In this document: positions 35,403 to 44,490 of the stretch, piece after piece | Position numbering within the stretch: the first letter of the stretch is position 1 | Layout: every line of letters begins with the position of its first letter | Source: Meghimatium bilineatum | Lineage: Eukaryota > Mollusca > Gastropoda > Stylommatophora > Philomycidae | Direction of reading: 5' to 3' | Length of the DNA: 64,000 nucleotides | NCBI GenBank assembly: GCA_034231615.1 | Contig: CM067302.1 | Span: 8,501,114-8,565,113 of the forward strand | Notes under the pieces: generated by a model | The model's input: only the letters and a program-made list of their open reading frames with translations | What the model was told of the DNA's origin: nothing | Databases searched by the model: none | Position numbers and translations under genes: made by a program

Positions 35403-36184
35403 ATTAAACGATTTCTCTATAAAAATGTATACCCAATCCCTCCCCTCTAACTAACCTCTCATTCTCTTTTCTCTGTCTCTCACTTTCTCCCCTCTAACTA
35501 ACCTCTCTGCCTCTTTCTCCCAATCTCTCCTCAATTTCTTCCATTCTTCAACAAATTTTTTTTTCCAAATCTCCGTAATTCAAGCACAGTTTTGTGATCT
35601 GTCAAATCAATGCAGACAGCAAACATAATCAAATGTTGAAGCTTTTAAGTAACATACGACTGAAAAGATTCAGAAATAGGGCCTCTCCTACTCTTCAAAT
35701 TTCCGCCTCATAGAAAATAATTATGCCATAAGGGGGATTAATATTAAAATTCATGGCTATAAGGGAGATAACAATATGCGAAATGTCTTATTAAGGGAGT
35801 TAACAATATGCGAAATGTCTTAATAATGAAAGGTTTTTTTTTTTAAGTTGTCATTCTTAATACATTAATTTTTAGTATTTTTGGAAAGCGCTGCAATTTT
35901 GTTATTGATTTCTTTTCTAGGATTATGATTCTGTAATGCAAATTTTTCTGCCTGTTTTAATGTTTTATCTGTAATTGTGCAGAAATGTCAACAGTGAATT
36001 TCTTGAAGGGAGACAAAACCACGTTTCATTAGTGCGTTCTTTGTAGGTCGTGGTGACTGGATTACCAGGTCCGTGACCTCCACTATTATGTTGATGGATA
36101 AAATCTCTGATACAACTAAATTGTACTTATCGTTGACGGTTGATAGGAGAGCACGTTTAGAAATACCCTGAATACCTTCTATAC
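35400..36184. other. Unassigned stretch
   Basis: AT-rich; a short duplication of taagggagataacaatatgc occurs around 35760 and 35795. I looked for the upstream part of the LINE that lies beyond the 32-bp array and did not find a recognisable translation here. Confidence 0.45.
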
Positions 36185-38128
36185 ATTAGATTCACATACC
36201 TAGGTATTACACTATCACAAGATTCACATACCTAGGTATTACACTATCACAAGATTCACACACCTAGGTATTATACTATCACAAGATTCACATACCTAGG
36301 TATTATACTATCACAAGATTCACATACCTAGGTATTATACTATCACAAGATTCACATACCTAGGTATTACACTATCACAAGATTCACACACCTAGGTATT
36401 ACACTATCACAAGATTCACACACCTAGGTATTACACTATCACAAGATACACATACCTAGGTATTACACTATCACAAGATTCACATACGTAGGTATTACAC
36501 TATCACAAGATTCACACACCTAGGTATTACACTATCCCAAGATTCACACACCTAGGTATTACACTATCACAAGATTCACATACCTAGGTATTACACTATC
36601 ACAAGATTCACATACCTAGGTATTACACTATTACAAGATTCACATACCTAGGTATTACACTATCACAAGATTCACATACCTAGGTATTATACTATCACAA
36701 GATTCACACACCTAGGTATTATACTATCACAAGATTCACATACCTAGGTATTACACTATCACAAGATACACATACCTAGGTATTATAATATCACAAGATT
36801 CACATACCTAGGTATTACACTATCACAAGATTCACATACCTAGGTATTATACTATCACAAGATTCACATACATAGGTATTAACACTATAACACGATTCAC
36901 ATACCTAGTCAGTACACTATCACAAGATTCACATACCTAGGTATTACACTATAACACGATTCAAATACCTAGGTATTACACTATCACAAGATTCGCATAC
37001 ATATGTATTACACTATCACAAGATTCACATACATAGGTATTACACTATCTCAATATTCACATACCTAGGTATCACAAGATTCACATACCTAGGTATTACA
37101 CTATCACAAGATTAACATACCTAGGTATTACACTATCACAAGATTCACACACCTAGGTATTACACTATCACAAGATTCACACACCTAGGTATTACACTAT
37201 CACAAGATTCACACACCTAGGTATTACACTATCACAAGATTCACACACCTAGGTATTACACTATCACAAGATTCACATACGTAGGTATTACACTATCACA
37301 CGATTCACACACCTAGGTATTACACTATCCCAAGATTCACACACCTAGGTATTACACTATCACAAGATTCACATACCTAGGTATTACACTATTACAAGAT
37401 TCACATACCTAGGTATTACACTATCACAAGATTCACATACCTAGGTATTATACTATCACAAGATTCACACACCTAGGTATTATACTATCACAAGATTCAC
37501 ATACCTAGGTATTACACTATCACAAGATACACATACCTAGGTATTATAATATCACAAGATTCACATACCTAGGTATTACACTATCACAAGATTCACATCC
37601 CTAGGTATTACACTATCACAAGATTCACATACCTAGGTATTATACTATCACAAGATTCACACACCTAGGTATTATACTATCACAAGATTCACATACCTAG
37701 GTATTACACTATCACAAGATACACATACCTAGGTATTATAATATCACAAGATTCACATACCTAGGTATTACACTATCACAAGATTCACATACCTAGGTAT
37801 TATACTATCACAAGATTCACATACATAGGTATTAACACTATAACACGATTCACATACCTAGTCAGTACACTATCACAAGATTCAGATACCTAGGTATTAC
37901 ACTATAACACGATTCAAATACCTAGGTATTACACTATCACAAGATTCACATACATATGTATTACACTATCACAAGATTCACATACATAGGTATTACACTA
38001 TCTCAATATTCACATACCTAGGTATCACAAGATTCACATACCTAGGTATTACACTATCACAAGATTAACATACATAGGTATTACACTATCACAAGATTCA
38101 CATACCTAGGTATTACACTATCACAAAA
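36185..38128 (+). repeat. 32-bp minisatellite derived from a LINE reverse transcriptase region
   Basis: About 60 copies of a unit with agattcacatacctaggtat then tacactatcaca. Each standard unit contains the 12-bp palindrome atacctaggtat. Translated in one frame it reads RFTYLGITLSQ, which is the 'FxYLGxxLS' motif of non-LTR retrotransposons. The sequence immediately after the array (38129 on) continues with the residues expected next in such a protein. A 953-bp segment is duplicated inside the array: rare variants at 36881 and 37048 recur at 37834 and 38001. Confidence 0.96.
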
Positions 38129-38455
38129 TGCCACCGTTTAAGATGAAATGTATACACGGATTGCCAAAGTAAACAACATTTTCGTTGGATAGTATGCAAA
38201 TCTATGACATAGAAATGCCTCCAATGAACAGACTAAGCTGAAAGTTTACAGAGCAGTGGTACTTCCAATGCTGTTATAAGCTAGTGAAACATGGACGGCA
38301 TGTGAGGAAACTCAATCACTTTCATACAACTTGTCTCAGAAAAGCTATGAACATCAGATGGCAAGACATGATTCCAGACACCACTGTCTTTGACAGATCC
38401 ATAGCATTGACACTTTTCTAGTGCAGACACAGAGTTGTTGGGCACAGATCTAACA
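38129..38455 (+). mobile_element. LINE fragment between two arrays
   Basis: Frame from about 38149: DEMYTRIAKVNNIFVG, then NEQTKLKVYRAVVLPMLL and ASETWTACEE. After a shift near 38310 it continues KLNHFHTTCLRKAMNIRWQD, MIPDTTVFDRSIALTLF and CRHRVVGHR. This is the region after the YLG motif of a non-LTR retrotransposon (…RIAKA…QTKLxVYRAVVLxxLLYxSETWT…LRxxMNIRWQDxIPxxxVL…). At least three in-frame stops and one frameshift show it is dead. The same element resumes at 38766 after the 22-bp array. Confidence 0.87.
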
Positions 38456-38765
38456 CAAGATCTAACCACGCCTAACAAAAGATCTAACATCTCCTAACAA
38501 AAGATCTAACCACGCCTAACAAAAGATCTAACATCTCCTAACAAAAGATCTAACCACGCCTAACAAAAGATCTAACATCTCCTAACAAAAGATCTAACCA
38601 CGCCTAACAAAAGATCTAACATCTCCTAACAAAAGATCTAACCACGCCTAACAAAAGATCTAACATCTCCTAACAAAAGATCTAACATCTCCTAACAAAA
38701 GATCTAACCACGCCTAACAAAAGATCTAACATCTCCTAACAAAAGATCTAACATCGCCGAACAAC
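38440..38765 (+). repeat. 22-bp minisatellite inside the same LINE copy
   Basis: About 14 copies of two alternating units, aaaagatctaaccacgccta+ac and aaaagatctaacatctccta+ac. The array lies exactly between the LINE residues VVGHR and QKIILYGEL. In the intact relative at 55810-56528 those two segments are separated only by about nine residues (MENSRLPKQ), so the array expanded that short interval. Confidence 0.93.
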
Positions 38766-39012
38766 AAAAGATAATTCTATATGGTGAGTTGTATTATCAC
38801 GTAAGAACATAAGATTTCAAGGTGGCTAAAAGAAGCTCTGTAAGGGCTCGTTAAAGACCTCACCGAAAGCCTTTGAAATAGATCAATATATATGTGAAGA
38901 ACGTGCACAAAATATAGCTACTTGGCGCTCTACAGTACAAAATGGCACAGCATCTTATGAAAAACGGAGAAATACAGCAGCTTGAGAGCGGAGAGTAGGT
39001 GATGATGATGGT
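38766..39012 (+). mobile_element. LINE C-terminus with GAT tail
   Basis: Continues the element of 38129-38455: QKIILYGELYYHVRT, then after a shift KKLCKGSLKTSPKAFEIDQY, EERAQNIATWRSTVQNGTAS and YEKRRNTAA, stop, with a gatgatgatg tail at 39000-39010. Matches the C-terminal part of the protein at 55810-56528 but lacks the terminal zinc finger. Confidence 0.85.
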
Positions 39013-39690
39013 GTTCTGTTCATGTAGTAATTTGAAGAAGTAGTAGTTTGAAGAATGTAGCAGTTCAAGAATGTAGTAGTTTGAAGAATGTAGTAGTTTG
39101 ATGAATGTAGTAGTTTTAAGAATGCAGTAGTTTAAAGAATGTAGTAGTTTAAAGAATGTAGTAGTTTAAAGAATGTAGTAGTTTGAAGAATGTAGTAGTT
39201 TGAAGAATGTAGTAGTTTGAAGAATGTAGTAGTTCAAGTATGTAGTAGTTTGAAGAATGTAGTAGTTTGAAGAATGTAGCAATTTGAAGAATGCAGTAGT
39301 TTGAAGAATATAGTAGTTTGAAGAATGTAGTAGTTTGAAGAATGTAGTAGTTTGAAAAATGTAGTAGATTGAAGAATGTAGTAGTTTGAAGAATGTAGTA
39401 GTTTGAAGAATGTAGTAGTTTGAAGAATGTAGTAGTTCAAGTATGTAGTAGTTTGAAGAATGTAGTAGTTTGAAGAATGTAGCAATTTAAAGAATGCAGT
39501 AGTTTGAAGAATGTAGTAGTTTTGAAGAATGCAGCAGTTTGAAGAATGCAGCAGTTTGAAGAATGTAGTAGTTTGAAGAATGTAGTAGTTTGAAGAATGT
39601 AATAGTTTGAAGAATGCAGCAGTTTGAAGAATGCAGCAGTTTGAAGAATGGAGTAGTTTGATGATTGTAGTAGTTTGAGGAATGTGGGCA
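39013..39690 (+). repeat. 17-bp minisatellite starting at a LINE tail
   Basis: About 39 copies of agtttgaagaatgtagt. The array begins within a few bases of the LINE GAT tail. Long minus-strand frames (for example Phe-Lys-Leu-Leu-His-Ser repeats) arise because the unit lacks stops in some frames. Confidence 0.95.
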
Positions 39691-39779
39691 TTCTTCTTCT
39701 GTCTTCTTCTGCAATCAGTTTCCGATGCACAGAAGTCTATACACACATGAGGTCCTCAAGGCTGCCACAGTTTAACTTC

Positions 39780-39925
39780 CAGCTCTGTCTCTTGTTCATC
39801 ATCAGGTGACTTTTTTTCCCGAACGTAGTAGTCTTGAGTTCTGCGTTATTTTGAGCACGTTGTTCTGCCTCCTTTAGTGACATGCCCAGGCATTCTTGAA
39901 TGTCTTTTGTACAACGGCGTCTTGT
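39780..39925 (-). mobile_element. LINE C-terminal fragment
   Basis: Minus-strand frame: RRRCTKDIQECLGMSLKEAE then QRAQNNAELKTTTFGKKSHL and an ATG/GAT-type tail (plus strand tcatcatcaggtgac). Compare GRPRRRWTKDIQECLRMSL at 46290-46160. Upstream of RRR the LINE gives way directly to the 12-bp array. Confidence 0.8.
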
Positions 39926-40648
39926 AGATAACGATATAGATAACCATGTAGACAACCATGAAGATAACCATGAAGATAACCATGTAGGTAACCACGTAGA
40001 TAACCATGTAGATAACCATGAAGATAACCATGTGGATAACCATGTAGATAACCATGTAGACAACCATGAAGATAACCATGTAGATAACCATGTAGATAAC
40101 CATGTAGATAACCATGTAGACAACCATGAAGATAACCATGTAGACAACCATGTGGATAACCATGTGGATAACCATGTGGATAACCATGTGGATAACCATG
40201 TAGATAACCATGTAGACAACCACGAAGATAACCACGTAGACAACCATGAAGATAACCATGTAGACAACAATGAAGATAACCATGTAGACAACCATGAAGA
40301 TAACCATGTAGACAACCATGAATATAACCATGTAGACAACCATGAATATAACCATGTAGATAACCATGAAGATAACCATGAAGATAACCATGTAGATAAC
40401 CATGAAGATAACCATGAAGATAACCATGTGGATAACCATGAAGATAACCATGAAGATAACCATGTGGATAACCATGTGGATAACCATGAAGATAACCATG
40501 AAGATAACCATGAAGATAACCATGTGGATAACCATGTGGATAACCATGAAGATAACCATGAAGATAACCATGAAGATAACCATGTAGATAACCATGAAGA
40601 TAACCATGTAGACAACCATGTAGATAACCATGAAGATAACCATGGTCA
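39925..40648 (+). repeat. 12-bp minisatellite
   Basis: About 60 copies of gataaccatgta or gataaccatgaa, in irregular order. Period 12 leaves several frames open for 250-290 codons on both strands (for example DNHVDNHEDNH); these are artefacts. Confidence 0.97.
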
Positions 40649-40878
40649 GGTCATGTGACGTATTCCTTCCAGAACGTTGTCTTCCCAATGAACTCTCTGA
40701 ACCTCTCTCTGTCTTGGGCGATGTGGCTTGCATTTTCTAGCGATGTATTCATGTTATCTTTAATGTCGTCAGTCCATCGTCTTCTTGGTCTGCCCTATCT
40801 CCTCTTCCCAGGTACTCTTCCCTCCATTATTTATCTTTCTAGACAGTTGTGTTTCTTTATATGACCAAACAGGCGTAG
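40649..40878 (-). mobile_element. LINE C-terminal fragment enclosed by the 12-bp repeat
   Basis: Minus strand from about 40878: [74 protein letters not shown], stop. Two stop codons interrupt the frame. It is the same segment as 46160-46400. Both edges carry gataaccatgaa-type repeats (also 40881-40915), so the fragment sits inside the array. Confidence 0.85.
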
Positions 40879-40879
40879 T

Positions 40880-41105
40880 TTAACCATGAAGATAACGATG
40901 TAGATAACGAGGTAGATCTATACTGTCTACACTGTCTACACAATCTACAATGTCTACACTGTCTACACTGTCTACACAGTCTACAACGTCTACAATGTTT
41001 ACACAGTCTACAATGTCTACACAGTCTACACTGTCTACACAGTCTACAATGTCTACACAGTCTACAATGTCTACAACGACTACACCGTCTACACCATCTA
41101 AACAT
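40880..41105 (+). repeat. 9-bp (tctacactg) minisatellite
   Basis: After a few 12-bp units, repeats of acactgtct / acaatgtct (9 bp) follow to 41105. Confidence 0.93.
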
Positions 41106-41230
41106 CTACACCGATTACAACGACTGATCGTTACATAGATATTAACAATGCGTGTGAAGGGATCCTATTAGACACCTTGGATAAGTTGACTAAATAAACT
41201 CGTTTCCTGTACTATCTAATGTCTTGTCCC

Positions 41231-41372
41231 CAATGTCCGCCATGTTAATTGAATCAACCCGTCGATGTACACAATGTCCGCCATGTTAATTGAATCAACC
41301 CGTCGTTGTACCCAATGTCCGCCATGTTAACTGAATCGAACCCGTCGATGTACCCAATGTCCGCCATATTGA
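41231..41372 (+). repeat. 41-bp repeat, three to four copies
   Basis: Units contain caatgtccgccatgttaatt then gaatcaacccgtcg, starting at 41231, 41272, 41313 and (partial) 41355. Confidence 0.93.
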
Positions 41373-41494
41373 AAACTTTAAAGTTGTTTAAACCTGCTCT
41401 AGTGGTTATATTTTATCAGTCAGATCTATGAAAAATTTAACAATGGTCGTCGGTCGTGGTACAGGTAGCTCAGCTATGATAATCTCATAATAGT

Positions 41495-41755
41495 ACCTGT
41501 TATGGTTAGGGGCAGACAGTCAAAGTGTCTAGGGCATGTGCTGAGAAGAACACAAATTGAACACTTAATAACCACTGGAAAGATCAAGGGGAGAAGAGAT
41601 AGGGGACGACAAAGAGAAAAGTTACTAGATGGACTTGTATTGTGGCATGGTTCAAGCTCACCAAGCGAGCTTATTGACAACACAAGAGACAGAGAGTCGT
41701 GGAGAAACATGATCGCCTTCGCCATTAGGCATGTCCCTTGATTGATTGATGGTGA
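41495..41755 (+). mobile_element. LINE C-terminal fragment with intact frame
   Basis: Plus frame 41502-41741: RQSKCLGHVLRRTQIEHLIT, TGKIKGRRDRGRQREKLLDG, LVLWHGSSSPSELIDNTRDR, ESWRNMIAFAIRHVP, stop. Same family as 10212-10572 but a distinct subfamily. The stop is followed by the tetranucleotide tail ttgattgattgatgg. Only the C-terminal 80 residues remain. Confidence 0.87.
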
Positions 41756-41784
41756 GGTACTCTTCCTTCCACCGTGGACGTGAC

Positions 41785-41945
41785 TAATGTCAGAGCCTCA
41801 GAACACTTATGTCAGAGCCTCAGTCCAACTTATGTCAGAGTCTCAGTCAAACGTATATCGGAGCATCAGCCCAACTTATGTCAGAGACTCAGCCCAGCTT
41901 ATGCCAGAGCGTTAGTAGCCCAACTTATGTCAGAGCCTCAGCAAT
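41785..41945 (+). repeat. Degenerate repeat of about 24 bp
   Basis: About six copies of acttatgtcagagcctcag plus a few bases, variably diverged. Confidence 0.85.
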
Positions 41946-42109
41946 AAAAAAATAAATGGAAGTTGTGGCTCGGCGAATAGTTGTATTATTAGCAGTGGTA
42001 GTAGTAGCAGCCAAGACCCTGGTCATGGTTTTAGTTGTACTTGCTGTTACAGTAGTAGCGGTAAACTTGATAGGGATAATAATTGTACACACAGAGGTAA
42101 CATCAACAA

Positions 42110-42307
42110 CACTGACAGTGGTAATAGTTGTACTTGCAGTGGTTTTAGTAGCAGCCAAGACCATGACAGTGGTAATAGTTGTACTTGCAGTGGTTTTAGT
42201 AGCAGCCAAGACCATGACAGTGGTAATAGTTGTACTTGCAGTGGTTTTAGTAGCAGCCAAGACCATGACAGTGGTAATAGTTGTACTGGCAGTGGTTGTA
42301 GTAACAT
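42110..42307 (+). repeat. 51-bp minisatellite abutting a LINE
   Basis: About four copies of a unit with gacagtggtaatagttgtac, ttgcagtggttttagtagca, gccaagaccat; weaker copies extend to about 41960. The last unit passes straight into LINE coding sequence (SKRFKD). Confidence 0.92.
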
Positions 42308-42601
42308 TCAAAGCGCTTCAAGGATCACCTAAAAAACTCTCTCAAGCACTGCAGCATCAATTCTAGCTCCTGGGAGACTACATCACTTGATCGCTCAGCC
42401 TGGCACACACAGATCACTGCTGGCATCACGAACTTTGAAAAAGAATGAACACTGCGCGAAATCCACCAGCGCAAGAAGCGGAAGGACAAATCCGTAAATT
42501 CTCCTACCCCGAACCTTCAGCACTCCTGCATGCATTGCAATAGAACTTTCCGTGCACGAATAAGACTCATCGGGCATCTACGAACTCACAAACCAAATTA
42601 G
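42308..42601 (+). mobile_element. LINE C-terminus with a complete C2H2 zinc finger
   Basis: Frame from 42308: SKRFKDHLKNSLKHCSINSS, SWETTSLDRSAWHTQITAGI, TNFEKE, one stop (42446-42448), then REIHQRKKRKDKSVNSPTPN and a terminal finger with spacing C-x2-C-x12-H-x3-H (CMHCNRTFRARI … HLRTH), then KPN and the stop at 42599-42601. The pattern RFKDxLKxSLK…W…LDRxxW…, basic linker, C2H2 is the end of the same LINE type as 55810-56528. A C-terminal zinc finger is known in proteins of this kind and probably binds the element's RNA or target DNA. Confidence 0.87.
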
Positions 42602-42711
42602 TTAATTACCAATTCTAATTATTATTTTTCCCCCCATCGCATTTATTGTTTTTCATGCCATGCTCATCTTCGAAGGAGGAACACCACCAGTAACATTCAG
42701 ACGCATGTAAC

Positions 42712-42816
42712 ACCTACGCCAACCAGACATAGCATATAAGATGATTTATCCCACCACCATACAACCTCATCATTACTCATCTATTATTATCATATGCCAT
42801 TCTGGTTGGCGTAGGT
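42712..42816. repeat. 16-bp perfect inverted repeat at two converging LINE ends
   Basis: Arms acctacgccaaccaga (42712-42727) and tctggttggcgtaggt (42801-42816). The right arm belongs to the 3' end of the minus-strand LINE that follows (YANQNGI, stop); the left arm seems to be a related 3' end in the opposite direction. Confidence 0.75.
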
Positions 42817-43075
42817 AACCATGGTTCTCTGTTCACGGTATTGTTATCAGGATCGTTGTTTCCAAGCCTTACTAGGTTGTCACATGAATATTTTCTCACG
42901 TCCCCATCTGTCTCTGTTCCCTTCAGTCTTGCCTGTTGTGACTATGTTCTTAAAACCTGCCTGTCTGATAAAGTGACAAAAAGGGTATTTTTCTTATCTT
43001 TTTCTTTTATTATTCTTGCACTCATCTATAGTGTCTCTAATTTCCCACTTTCGGTTTGTTTATAATGAATGCACG
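42790..43075 (-). mobile_element. LINE C-terminal fragment (WFYRRMLRIPW family), degenerate
   Basis: Plus-strand landmarks ttttctcacgtccccatctg, tctctgttcccttcagtctt, gcctgttgtgactatgttct and tttcccactttcggtttgtt are the complement of the TTGKIEGNRDRGRQREK and INKQxxGK coding segments seen at 1205-1545. Frames are broken throughout. Confidence 0.72.
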
Positions 43076-43368
43076 CATTTTCACTTTTACTAGATGCGTT
43101 GCCATCCCTGCGCTATGGAGACGGGGCTTGATGAAATCTAGTCATCTATTTTGTTTTTTATTTTGTCGTTTTCTGTTGTTTCTCTCTTGAAAAAGGTTCA
43201 ATTTGAACCGATACGTGGAGAATTGTCCTGTTTAGTTTTATTGTATGTTTCTTTATATATACTTTTTAAAATATATTTTTATTAATAGGCAAGGTAAGTG
43301 TTTTAGTAACCTGTTTAATTCATTTTGCTTGACTATTTGCTTTTGTAATAGTATACTTCTAGTGTTAG
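43076..43368. other. Unassigned stretch
   Basis: 43185-43225 carries a short palindromic string (ttcaatttgaa) followed by ccgatacgtgg. Such strings occur near the ends of some retroelements, but I cannot assign it. Confidence 0.35.
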
Positions 43369-43465
43369 TCTGTCAGAGTGCATCACCAAGAATCAAAACA
43401 TGGAAAGTTGGAGGTCCATTACAGCCAACCTTCAATACAGAGAAGGTTCTAGACTACTAATGATC
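43369..43465 (+). mobile_element. LINE 3'-terminal fragment
   Basis: Frame SECITKNQNMESWRSITANL then QYREGSRLLMI. It aligns with SLAECITKTRDRRCWRNVAA, NLGCGDGT of the copy at 22690-23312. Its 3' end (ctactaatgatcaatgaaat) runs into the 29-bp array. Confidence 0.72.
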
Positions 43466-44490
43466 AATGAAATGTCTAATTGTGTTCATATTTCAAGATG
43501 TCGAGTTGTATTAGCATTTCAATGGAAACTGTTGAGTTACGTTAAAATGTCAATGAAATGTCGAGTTGTGTTAACATTTTTAATGAGATGTCGAATTGTT
43601 GTTAACATGTCAATGAGATGTTACGTTTTGTTAACATTACAATGAGATATAGAGTTGTGTTTACATGTCCATAAAATGTCTAGCTGTGTTAACTTTTCAA
43701 TGTAATGTTGAGTTGTGTTAACATTTCAATGAGATGTCGAGCTGTGTTAACATTTCAATGAAATGTCGAGTAGTGTTCACGTTCCAATGATATATCGAGT
43801 TGTATATGCGTTCCAATGAAATGTCGAGTTGTGTTGGCGTTTCAATGACATGTCGAGTTGTGCTGGCGTTTCAATGACATGTCGAGTTGTGCTGGCGTTT
43901 CAATGAAATGTCGAGTTGTGTTGGCGTTTCAATGAAATGTCGAGTTGTGTTGGCGTTTCAATGAGATGTCGAGTTGTGCTGGCTTTTCAATGAAATGTCG
44001 AGTTGTGCTGGCGTTTCAATGAAATGTCGAGTTGTGTTGGCGTTTCAATGACATGTCGAGTTGTGCTGGCGTTTCAATGACATGTCGAGTTGTGTTGGCG
44101 TTTCAATGAAATGTCGAGTTGTGTTGGCGTTTCAATGAGATGTCGAGTTGTGCTGGCTTTTCAATGAAATGTCGAGTTGTGCTGGCGTTTCAATGAAATG
44201 TCGAGTTGTGTTGGCGTTTCAATGAGATGTCGAGTTGTGCTGGCTTTTCAATGAAATGTCGAGTTGTGCTGGCGTTTCAATGAGATGTCGAGTTGTGCTG
44301 GCGTTTCAATGAAATGTCGAGTTGTGTTGGCGTTTCAATGACATGTCGAGTTGTGCTGGCGTTTCAATGACATGTCGAGTTGTGTTGGCGTTTCAATGAC
44401 ATGTCGAGTTGTGTTGGCGTTTCAATGAGATGTCGAGTTGTGCTGGCTTTTCAATGAAATGTCGAGTTGTGCTGGCGTTTCAATGAGATA
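43466..44490 (+). repeat. 29-bp minisatellite growing from a LINE 3' end
   Basis: About 35 copies of a unit with tgtcgagttgtgttggcgtt then tcaatgaaa. The copies next to the LINE (43466-43800) are the most diverged and the distal ones (43810-44490) nearly identical, so growth has been mainly at the far side. Unit variants (acatg, agatg, ggctttt) recur in the same order, showing block duplication. Confidence 0.95.

Noticed and set aside
39737-40733. Frames of 250-295 codons on both strands (DNHVDNHEDNH, FMVIYMVI, LSTWLSSW repeats)
   Set aside because: 12-bp array artefacts. The non-repetitive ends of the minus-strand frames are LINE sequence, not a host gene.
43185-43230. Penelope-like or LTR element end (palindromic ttcaatttgaa next to ccgatacgtgg)
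   Set aside because: A single short motif without any coding or repeat support around it.
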